A DNA stretch of 5,413 nucleotides. Source: Polyangia bacterium (GTDB lineage: Bacteria; Myxococcota_A; Polyangia; Polyangiales; Polyangiaceae). The notes beneath the pieces are model-generated. The model searched no databases. It was given only the letters and a program-made list of their open reading frames with translations, and had not been told where the DNA came from. The stretch covers positions 1-5,413 of the forward strand of contig JAUIKB010000457.1 of the NCBI GenBank assembly GCA_030430975.1. Reading direction: 5' to 3'. Shown here piece by piece: positions 1 through 4,896 of the stretch (position 1 is the first letter of the stretch; each line of letters opens with the position of its first letter). A program made the position numbers and the translations under genes.

Positions 1-125
1 TAGTCCTGCTTCGAAAACGGGCTGGTGGCGAGGCGGTTGAGGAACAGGTGATTGACGGCCGGATGAGCCTCGATCTCATGCCGTAACTCTTTGAGAAAAC
101 TGCGAGCTTTGGTTACTTCGTTCAT
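1..125 (-). CDS. Iron-containing redox enzyme-like protein (TenA/PqqC/haem-oxygenase fold), N-terminal part only
   Basis: Starts at the minus-strand ATG 125-123 and runs off the window, leaving 41 complete codons. The visible peptide begins MNEVTKARSFLKELRHEIEA and continues with an HPAVNH motif (residues 21-26) and a hydrophobic/basic stretch LFLNRLA. This helix-HPxxNHxFL pattern is what I associate with the start of the haem-oxygenase-like metal-dependent oxidase families (iron-containing redox enzyme, TenA, PqqC relatives). The metal ligands lie beyond the cut, so the exact family is uncertain. The start is well supported: AGGAG lies 7 nt upstream and overlaps the stop codon of the preceding radical SAM gene, giving an 11-nt gap and probable translational coupling. 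The gene is therefore the second member of a leftward operon, probably acting on the same pathway or product as the radical SAM enzyme (inference). Confidence 0.6.
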   Translation of the reverse strand, partial: MNEVTKARSFLKELRHEIEAHPAVNHLFLNRLATSPFSKQD

Positions 126-133
126 GACGATGA

Positions 134-138
134 CTCCT
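134..138 (-). promoter_or_regulatory. Shine-Dalgarno embedded in the upstream stop codon
   Basis: On the minus strand the sequence TAGGAG contains both the TAG stop of the radical SAM gene (139-137) and the AGGAG ribosome binding site of the next gene (138-134). The spacing to the ATG at 125 is 7 nt. A ribosome finishing the first gene stands on the initiation site of the second, the usual layout for translational coupling. Confidence 0.75.
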
Positions 139-1759
139 ATTCCGCCGCCTGGGGTGCTTGGTTCGGGGACTCCTGGCCTGGCGCGGGTAAGTCGTCAGCC
201 CAGGTCGTGTGCGGGATGCGCAGCTTGACGAGCTGCTGGGCTTCCGGCGCCGGGACGTGCGTTTCGTCGCCTGGATAGACGACGTCTCTCCAGGTCGTAC
301 CGGTGACGCTGCCGGGGCCCGTGAGCAGACCCTCCTCGTCACGCAGAAACGAGCGGTAGTCTCGATGCACCCGCCGATAGCGCCAACTCCGGGCGTAAAA
401 CCACGGGATATTGAAGCCGAACTTCTTCACAAACTCCGGGCGTTTCAACGCAACGTTTTTGATCGCCCGGTGGGCCGAGTCGAGCGTGGCGTCGAGCGCC
501 CGGGAAAATTCCTTGTAGAATTCTGCGCGCGGCAACTTGGTTGGAAGCACGGCGTGCAGCAAGTCGTACAGCCGGAAGTCGTTGGTCAACAGCTGGTCTT
601 GATAGGCCTTGTAGAGCTGCGTACCCGGCAGAGGCGTTAGAATCGTAACCAGCGGGATGCCGATTTCGAGCGAATTGATGAAGTCGTAGAGCTGCTGGAA
701 CTGGTGCCGTTCCCAGTCGGCTCGCACCATGAAAATGCCCGTTACGAAAATGCCGTTGTCGCGCAGGATTCGATTCGCGCGCAGATTCTTGTCGAACGAA
801 TTTCGCTTGCGAAGTGCAGCTAGGTTGTCGTCTTCGTTTGATTCGAAACCACACAGCAATCCGATCAACCCGTTCTTGGCGAGCCGAGCGATGATCTCCG
901 GATTATCAGCAACGAAATCCGTTCGCCCTTGCGTCATCCAGAATTTCCTAACATTGCGCTTTTCCAGCTCGTCGCAGAGCGCCAGGATGCGCTTCTTGCT
1001 CGTTAGGAAATTGTCGTCGAGCAAGAAGATGAAGTCTTCTTCGCACGCCTCCATTTGATCGACGATCTTGTCCGCCGACAAGAAGCGCGTTCGGCGCTCA
1101 TAGAACTCCCAGATTGCGCAGAAGTTGCAGTCAAACGAACACCCGCGACTGGTGAAGATCGAAGCCATGGGGCGCGCCACGGTGAAGAAGTAGCGTCCCT
1201 GATACTGCTTGATGAGGTCGCGATTCGGCGGGGGAAGCTCGTCGAGAACCGTCACCTGGCTGCGCTTGGCGTTGACCCGGCGCGTTCCGTTTTCATCGAA
1301 GTAACAAACGCCATCCACGCCCGCGAAGGTTCGATCCTGAACGCTTCGCTGCTCGTCCCAGCGCGCAACCAGCTCCTTGAACGTCAGTTCTCCCTCGCCC
1401 TGCGCGATCACGTCGATGTAGGCGTCGTCGAACTCGCGCGGTTGCAGCGTCGGCGCGTGACCGCCGATGACCGTCAGCGCGTCGGGACAGATCTGTCGCG
1501 TCATCCTGAGCACGGCTTTGGCCTGATAGACGTCGGTCGTCATGCTCGTCGTTCCGACTAAGTCCGGTCGAAAAGACTCGAGCTTCTTGGCAAGCGCGTC
1601 CTCCGTCTCCAGGCGCAGGTCCATGATCTCGACTTCGTGTTCATCGGAAACCGCCGTGCCGATCGCCGTCAGGGCGACGGGTTCAGACAGCCAGATGACG
1701 TTTTCCAGACCGAGGCGGCCGTTTTCGAACGGCGTGGGCATGACCAAAAGAATGCGCAT
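137..1759 (-). CDS. B12-binding radical SAM protein, HpnR-like (class B methylase type)
   Basis: A 540-residue protein with two recognisable parts. Residues 1-135 form a Rossmann-like cobalamin-binding domain: MRILLVMPTP start, a xVGTTSMTTD strand-loop, VIGGHAPT near 97-104 and GEGE at 121-124. The radical SAM core follows. Its CxxxCxxC cluster motif is C207-SFD-C211-NF-C214 within TSRGCSFDCNFC, followed by the W-x-FYxR pattern (217-222) that I associate with hopanoid C-3 methylase HpnR and close relatives. FLLDDNF (245-251) and GFES (304-307) are typical core strands. About 540 residues suits this class, which moves a methyl group from methylcobalamin to an unactivated carbon, or does another radical rearrangement. 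The DxHxxG B12 motif is absent, as is common in this group. The substrate cannot be read from sequence, so hpnR is not assigned. GGAG lies 8 nt before the ATG. It is divergent from a B12 photoreceptor gene and coupled to the gene at 1-125. Confidence 0.85.
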   Translation of the reverse strand: MRILLVMPTPFENGRLGLENVIWLSEPVALTAIGTAVSDEHEVEIMDLRLETEDALAKKLESFRPDLVGTTSMTTDVYQAKAVLRMTRQICPDALTVIGGHAPTLQPREFDDAYIDVIAQGEGELTFKELVARWDEQRSVQDRTFAGVDGVCYFDENGTRRVNAKRSQVTVLDELPPPNRDLIKQYQGRYFFTVARPMASIFTSRGCSFDCNFCAIWEFYERRTRFLSADKIVDQMEACEEDFIFLLDDNFLTSKKRILALCDELEKRNVRKFWMTQGRTDFVADNPEIIARLAKNGLIGLLCGFESNEDDNLAALRKRNSFDKNLRANRILRDNGIFVTGIFMVRADWERHQFQQLYDFINSLEIGIPLVTILTPLPGTQLYKAYQDQLLTNDFRLYDLLHAVLPTKLPRAEFYKEFSRALDATLDSAHRAIKNVALKRPEFVKKFGFNIPWFYARSWRYRRVHRDYRSFLRDEEGLLTGPGSVTGTTWRDVVYPGDETHVPAPEAQQLVKLRIPHTTWADDLPAPGQESPNQAPQAAE

Positions 1760-1797
1760 AGCGGTGACTCCGATTGAGTTGAGTGGACGGCTGACCT

Positions 1798-1835
1798 GAA
1801 TGTTGAGCCCCGATCAGGTTTGTCAATATTCTGTC
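1798..1835 (-). promoter_or_regulatory. Candidate leftward promoter with overlapping 11-bp-spaced TGTC repeats
   Basis: On the minus strand TTGACA (1826-1821) is a perfect -35 hexamer. With a 17-nt spacer the -10 would be ACATTC (1803-1798), which is poor, so the promoter may need an activator or another sigma. On the plus strand TTTGTC (1819-1824) and TCTGTC (1830-1835) are direct repeats exactly 11 bp apart, and the first covers the -35. Thermus CarH is known to bind 11-bp direct repeats overlapping a -35; the match to this system is inference. Confidence 0.4.
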
Positions 1836-1890
1836 TAACCACGGCCAAGCCACTTTTCGCGCGTTATCAGGGCATAGACTGCCGCGGGAC

Positions 1891-1920
1891 TTGACAGATC
1901 AGCAGTTTGTCTAAGACAAA
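1891..1920 (+). promoter_or_regulatory. Candidate promoter and operator of the photoreceptor gene, with a perfect 15-bp palindrome
   Basis: TTGACA at 1891-1896 is a consensus -35. TTTGTCT-A-AGACAAA at 1906-1920 is a perfect 7+1+7 inverted repeat, covering the -10 region and ending 5 nt before the ATG at 1926. At 17-nt spacing the -10 would be AGACAA (1914-1919), which is weak and lies inside the palindrome. This placement fits autorepression by the encoded MerR-family protein (inference). A near copy (13 of 15 bases) precedes the sigma gene at 2876-2890. Confidence 0.55.
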
Positions 1921-1925
1921 CGGGC

Positions 1926-2870
1926 ATGGAGACGCTTCGAGACGCAAGTTCTGGAAACTACTCGATACGCGTCGTCGCCCGGCTGACGGGAGTTTCTGCA
2001 GACAAACTCCGCATCTGGGAGCGCCGCTACGGGTTTCCTTCCCCGAACCGCCGCGACAACGGCTCGCGAGTCTATTCGGACGCCGAGGTCGACCGGCTAC
2101 GGCTAATCGCTCGAGCTCTTGAGGTCGGCTACCGCGCCGGCGACGCGGTGCGGGCCGACCCGACGGCGCTGCGAAAATCGCTCGAATCGAGCGTGCGCGC
2201 CCTGCCCCCACCGGAAGAAGCGCCGGTCAGTCCGGAGGGTGCCGTGGACCGCCTGCTCGACTATGTCCTCGACGACGACCCCAACGCCGCCACGACCGAG
2301 CTGCGTAAGCTCGCCAATGAGCTGGGACCTCAGCGATTCGTCGTAGAAGTAGCGAGCCCAGCCGTCGAACGGGTAGGCGCTGAGTGGCGCCACGGCAGGC
2401 TCGCCGTACGCCACGAGCATCTCTTCAGCACTATTCTCGCCACCGAACTGCGCCTCCAGCACGCGGTCATAGACGAGGACGCGGAGGCGCCCGTCGTGCT
2501 GTTCACCACGCTGCCGGGCGAGAACCACAGTTTAGGTCTCGAAATGACCGCGCTGTACATGGCCGGCAGCGCGATTGCGCCCAGACTCCTGGGGGTGGAC
2601 ACGCCCACCGACCAGATTGTCGAAGCGGCGCTCGCTCTGGAGGTGAGCGCCGTGGGCATCTCGATCTCCACCGCCGCGGACATCTCGTCGGTCGAGCAGG
2701 ATCTGCTCCACCTGCGGCGCTCTCTGCCGGCAAATATTGCTCTTTGGGCGGGCGGCGCTGGCGCTGCGCGGGTCGTGGCGAGGGGCGTGACGCGCACGGT
2801 TTCCTGGTTGGAGCTCGACCGAGCGATGACGACGCTGAAAGAACTCGACGATTCGGCCGTTGCCTCTTGA
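1926..2870 (+). CDS. CarH/LitR-type MerR transcriptional regulator, adenosylcobalamin-dependent photoreceptor
   Basis: 314 residues with the three-part CarH architecture. Residues 11-75 are a MerR winged helix (YSIRVVARLTGVSADKLRIW, then ERRYGFPSPNR and GSRVYSDAEVDRL). Residues 105-180 are the four-helix cap with W154-x9-E164-H165, the Wx9EH signature that packs against the adenosyl group. Residues 187-310 are the B12-binding Rossmann domain with E199-N-H201-S-L-G204, the ExHxxG form diagnostic of CarH; H201 is the expected lower cobalt ligand. In the family, AdoCbl promotes a DNA-binding tetramer in the dark and light breaks the Co-C bond, releasing DNA. The residue after the Trp, His132 in Thermus CarH, is Arg155 here, with a His at 156. 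ATG 1926 is the only ATG suiting the family start; no clear Shine-Dalgarno precedes it, and the 5' leader is very short or absent. The sigma gene follows after 50 nt, and the B12 radical SAM operon diverges from it. Confidence 0.92.
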   Translation: METLRDASSGNYSIRVVARLTGVSADKLRIWERRYGFPSPNRRDNGSRVYSDAEVDRLRLIARALEVGYRAGDAVRADPTALRKSLESSVRALPPPEEAPVSPEGAVDRLLDYVLDDDPNAATTELRKLANELGPQRFVVEVASPAVERVGAEWRHGRLAVRHEHLFSTILATELRLQHAVIDEDAEAPVVLFTTLPGENHSLGLEMTALYMAGSAIAPRLLGVDTPTDQIVEAALALEVSAVGISISTAADISSVEQDLLHLRRSLPANIALWAGGAGAARVVARGVTRTVSWLELDRAMTTLKELDDSAVAS

Positions 2871-2900
2871 CAACTTTTGTCTTGGACATATCCTATACAG
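2867..2900 (+). promoter_or_regulatory. Candidate promoter/operator of the sigma gene
   Basis: TTGACA at 2867-2872 overlaps the stop codon of the photoreceptor gene. Possible -10 elements are TATCCT (2889-2894, 16-nt spacer) or, at non-standard spacing, TATACA (2894-2899). Between them lies TTTGTCTTGGACATA (2876-2890), which matches the reverse-strand form of the perfect palindrome before the photoreceptor gene at 13 of 15 positions. GGACA and ATACA are also 11 bp apart (2884-2888 and 2895-2899). A regulator bound here would block RNA polymerase. The operator assignment is inferred from the repetition. Confidence 0.5.
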
Positions 2901-2909
2901 GCAAGTCGC

Positions 2910-2915
2910 AGGAGG
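2910..2915 (+). promoter_or_regulatory. Strong Shine-Dalgarno AGGAGG that fixes the sigma start
   Basis: AGGAGG stands 5 nt before the ATG at 2921. The reading frame is open much further upstream, inside the photoreceptor gene, so this site and the homology boundary decide the start. Confidence 0.85.
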
Positions 2916-2920
2916 CTCAC

Positions 2921-3787
2921 ATGGGATTCGGATTAGATTGGTATGAACAGGCGGCGCGCCGCGCACGGAAGCTCGGACGCGAAGAGGAGCTTCATCTGGC
3001 ACGCCGCTGGCTGACCCATCGTGATGAGAAGGCTCGACAGATGTTGGTCGAAGCGCACCTGCAGACGGTGCTCGCGATCGCCATCAAGCTCCGTCACTAC
3101 GGCACCCCCGTGTCGGACCTGGTCGCCGAGGGCAACCTGGGTCTGCTTCACGCCATCGACCGGTTCGAGCCAGAGCGCGGGCTACGGCTAACGACGTACG
3201 CCAGCCACTGGATTCGGGCACGCATGATCTCGCACCTCCTGGACACGTGGAGCATCGTCCGCACCGGCGCTGGGGCTCTGAGGACCAAGGTCTTCTTCAA
3301 GCTGCGACGGGAGCGCGCGAAGCTCAACGGTCAGCTCGGCGATCCGGAACTCGTGCGCGAGAAACTCGCTGAGCGCATGGGAGTCACGCCGAACACACTG
3401 GACCACATGCTGCGACAGCTGGACGGCACGGACGTCTCGTTCGCCCTCCCGACCGACGACGAGAGCGGTGCTTCTATCGGCAGCCGTCTGGAGTTCGACG
3501 GCATCGACGCTGAAGTCCAGATGTCTCAGGGACAGGTTCGGGACTACGCCAGCGAACTGGTGAATCCCGCGCTGAAGACCCTGGACGAGCGTGAGCGGTT
3601 CATCGTTACACACCGTCTGTTGGCCGACCGAGGCGACGAGTTGACGCTTGCCGAGCTAGGCCGCCGGCTCGGTGTCTCGCGCGAGCGAGCACGCCAGCTC
3701 GAAGCGCGCGCGAAAGACAAGCTGCGAACTCGAATCGAGCGAAGCGCGCGCAAGGCGGACTTGGATATCGCCGACTTGGCCGCCTAA
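2921..3787 (+). CDS. RpoH-like (sigma-32-type) RNA polymerase sigma factor
   Basis: 288 residues, the usual length for sigma-32 relatives. Region 2 occupies about residues 36-105: AHLQTVLAIAIKLRHYG, then DLVAEGNLGLLHAIDRFEP and LTTYASHWIRARM, the core-binding and -10-reading helices. RTKVFFKLRRERAKL (121-135) corresponds to the RpoH box (consensus around QRKLFFNLR), which separates this subfamily from RpoD and RpoS. Region 4 is at 218-270, with the -35 helix-turn-helix LTLAELGRRLGVSRERARQL and a short tail. The gene lies 50 nt behind a CarH-type photoreceptor with a shared operator-like motif between them, so light or B12 control of its expression is likely (inference). RpoH paralogues in other bacteria drive photo-oxidative and singlet-oxygen responses, which would suit this context and the nearby peroxiredoxin. 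The region 4.2 and region 2 motifs look intact. An alternative reading as a general heat-shock RpoH is less likely because of the neighbours. Confidence 0.88.
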   Translation: MGFGLDWYEQAARRARKLGREEELHLARRWLTHRDEKARQMLVEAHLQTVLAIAIKLRHYGTPVSDLVAEGNLGLLHAIDRFEPERGLRLTTYASHWIRARMISHLLDTWSIVRTGAGALRTKVFFKLRRERAKLNGQLGDPELVREKLAERMGVTPNTLDHMLRQLDGTDVSFALPTDDESGASIGSRLEFDGIDAEVQMSQGQVRDYASELVNPALKTLDERERFIVTHRLLADRGDELTLAELGRRLGVSRERARQLEARAKDKLRTRIERSARKADLDIADLAA

Positions 3788-3864
3788 TCAACGGGCAACA
3801 GGCCATACAAGCGTCGACGAGCACATGACCGTGCCGTCGGCGTTTCGTCTTTTGTTGGCGGGGG

Positions 3865-3885
3865 GTTCGACGTTCAGAGTTCAGC
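3865..3885. repeat. Three tandem heptamers GTTC(G/A)(A/G)(C/A)
   Basis: GTTCGAC, GTTCAGA and GTTCAGC follow one another without gaps. They lie in the loop between a G-run (3860-3865) and a C-run (3885-3889) that could pair as a short stem. The region is in the tail-to-tail intergenic space; no function is evident. Confidence 0.4.
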
Positions 3886-3898
3886 CCCCTGTTGAAAT

Positions 3899-3943
3899 GA
3901 GCAACGCCGGCCGAATTCGGCCGGCGCTACCGTCATGTTGCTC
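3899..3943. repeat. Nested palindrome between convergent genes, candidate bidirectional terminator or cruciform
   Basis: The core at 3905-3926 is a perfect 22-base self-complementary sequence (CGCCGGCC-GAATTC-GGCCGGCG joined), giving at least 9 G+C-rich pairs around an AATT loop. A second inverted repeat encloses it: GAGCAAC (3899-3905) and GTTGCTC (3937-3943), with a 10-nt bulge on the right side. It stands between the 3' ends of the sigma gene and the peroxiredoxin gene (stop at 3956), where a shared terminator is expected. No proper T-run follows on either strand, so a classic intrinsic terminator is not proven; a mobile palindromic repeat is the alternative. The rest of 3788-3955 holds only the heptamer repeats and no ORF of note. 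Confidence 0.55.
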
Positions 3944-3955
3944 GCCCGGAGCCGT

Positions 3956-4711
3956 CTAGGTGAGCGAGCCGACCTTGGCTTCAACCATCCTGCTGATGAT
4001 GTCGGCCGATTCGAGCAGGACCTGGTCGCCGATCTGCAGAGCGGGCGCCTGCTCCTTGCCTGTCTTCTGCTTGAGGGTCTCGAGCGCAGCCGGCTTCTCG
4101 CTGACGTTCACCACCTCGACGTTGTCCATGTGCAGGTTGGATCGCGCGAGCAGTGCCGCGCGTGAGAACCCACAGTTGTCCTTCACGTAGAGCGTGGCGT
4201 CGGCCAAACCCATCCCCGACGCCGGCTTGGACACATCGCCGGAATACTCCTTGTCGATCTTCTCGCACAGCGCGGCCAGCTCCGAGATATCTCGTTCGCC
4301 GCCCGGGCCGACGGACGACGCGTGGCGCACGACGCCGCCAGCATCGATGATCACGGTCGCGCGGTCCGTGATGCCCTTGTCCTTCAGGTACAGTCCGTAG
4401 GACTCAGCCATGGCACCTTTGGGATGGAAGTCAGCCAGCAACGGGAACGACACGCCGCCGATGCTCTGACCCCAATTCGCGTGGCAGAAAACGCTATCCA
4501 CGCTCACTCCGAGCGGCTGCGTATTCGCCTCCGCCAGTCGACTTGCCAGCGCTTCCAGCGCCGGTACTTCCTTGCTTCACGTCGGGGTGAAGTCGAGGGG
4601 GTAAAAGAGCAGCATTACGTGCTGCTTGCCGCGAAACGTACTGAGCCGAACCTTGCGCCCGAGATGATCGGGCAACTCGAAGTCCGGAGCCTGTGAACCT
4701 ACTTCAATCAT
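3956..4711 (-). CDS. Selenocysteine-containing peroxiredoxin-glutaredoxin fusion (UGA at codon 45)
   Basis: A 251-residue reading from ATG 4711 to the stop at 3958-3956, interrupted only by TGA at codon 45. Residues 1-155 are an AhpC/TSA-type peroxiredoxin: MIEVGSQAPDFELPD start, then P38-LDF-T42-P43-T44-[TGA]-SKEVPAL, where families have Cys after PxxxTPx. VDSVFCHANW (C76), FPLLADFHPKG (89-99) and the catalytic-type R129 follow. Residues 172-245 are a glutaredoxin-like domain (ATLYVKDN-C180-GFS, cis-Pro-like AP223), with a monothiol CGFS motif. Its predicted role is cytosolic reduction of H2O2 or organic peroxides by a selenolate, with the attached glutaredoxin as likely reductant. A stop codon 12 nt upstream of the ATG and the conserved N-terminus fix the start; no Shine-Dalgarno is visible. 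A SECIS-like hairpin follows the TGA. A recent nonsense mutation of a Cys codon is the alternative, but the downstream frame is intact. Confidence 0.88.
4546..4564 (-). promoter_or_regulatory. Bacterial SECIS element candidate
   Basis: In the mRNA, CCGGCGC (4564-4558) pairs with GCGCUGG (4552-4546) as seven pairs including one G-U. An eighth U-A pair closes a GGA triloop (4556-4554). The stem begins 12 nt after the UGA and the apical loop about 20 nt after it. Bacterial SECIS hairpins lie inside the coding region just behind the UGA, with a small loop bearing a G at its first or second position, about 16-37 nt away. All three criteria are met. It would recruit SelB with selenocysteinyl-tRNA. 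Confidence 0.8.
4577..4579 (-). other. In-frame UGA, predicted selenocysteine codon (residue 45)
   Basis: The codons read ACG-TGA-AGC, giving T44-U45-S46. Residue 45 is the peroxidatic position of the peroxiredoxin active site. UGA is not reassigned genome-wide, because the photoreceptor gene at 1926-2870 ends with TGA and Trp is written TGG throughout. Confidence 0.85.
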
Positions 4712-4712
4712 G

Positions 4713-4732
4713 CGCTGGTTTTAGGTCCAGCG
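4713..4732 (-). repeat. Six-bp inverted repeat abutting the selenoprotein start codon
   Basis: On the minus strand CGCTGG (4732-4727) and CCAGCG (4718-4713) are perfect complements around ACCTAAAA, ending one base before the ATG at 4711. It occupies the place where a ribosome binding site should be. It could be a translational control hairpin or chance; no other evidence is visible. Confidence 0.35.
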
Positions 4733-4790
4733 ATTCGATTTGGCTAGGGATCTAGGTCTGGACATGGAGTATTCCGGACTCACAGCCGTA

Positions 4791-4828
4791 CCGGCGGCGA
4801 TTTCTGTGTGTTAGGCCGTAGCCGCCGG
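4791..4828. repeat. Perfect 8-bp G+C inverted repeat in the divergent intergenic region
   Basis: CCGGCGGC (4791-4798) and GCCGCCGG (4821-4828) are separated by 22 nt. GCCGTA occurs directly before the left arm (4785-4790) and again before the right arm (4815-4820). The region 4712-4896 lies between the divergently oriented selenoprotein gene and the glycerol-3-phosphate dehydrogenase start, so regulator binding is possible. I see no convincing -35/-10 pair here. Confidence 0.35.
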
Positions 4829-4896
4829 CTGACCCTAAGGTTGCGCGCGGCCCAACCTGTGCAGCGATGATCCTCCGACAGACCCACATCGGCCGC

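Noticed and set aside
1055..1561. Plus-strand open frame of 168 codons
   Set aside because: Antisense shadow of the radical SAM gene; no family features and no ribosome binding site. The same applies to the open frame at 209-640.
1794..1819. ACCTGA/TCAGGT inverted repeat in the leftward leader
   Set aside because: Six pairs over a 14-nt spacer with no other support; could easily be chance.
1907..2122. TTG-initiated open frame overlapping the photoreceptor start
   Set aside because: Out of frame with the clear MerR domain and without recognisable protein features.
2866..2901. Alphaproteobacterial-type RpoH promoter (CTTG...CYTATnTnnG) before the sigma gene
   Set aside because: CCTATACAGG fits the -10 with one mismatch, but the CTTG at 2866 is 22 nt away instead of 17-18, so autoregulation by the sigma factor is not supported.
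2384..2920. Extended N-terminus of the sigma factor within the photoreceptor gene
   Set aside because: The extra 179 residues are Arg/Ala-rich out-of-frame translation of the photoreceptor gene. AGGAGG and the family boundary support ATG 2921.
3838..3856. Intrinsic terminator for the sigma gene at the T-rich stretch
   Set aside because: The preceding GCCGTCGGC can pair only four bases with a one-base loop; no credible stem.
3956..4507. Shorter gene starting at the GTG at 4507 (183 residues)
   Set aside because: It would begin in the middle of the peroxiredoxin fold, without the active-site loop and without a ribosome binding site. The upstream 68 codons in the same frame are clearly peroxiredoxin apart from the TGA.
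4743..4755. CTAGGGATCTAGG imperfect palindrome upstream of the selenoprotein gene
   Set aside because: Short and imperfect, with no promoter elements nearby.
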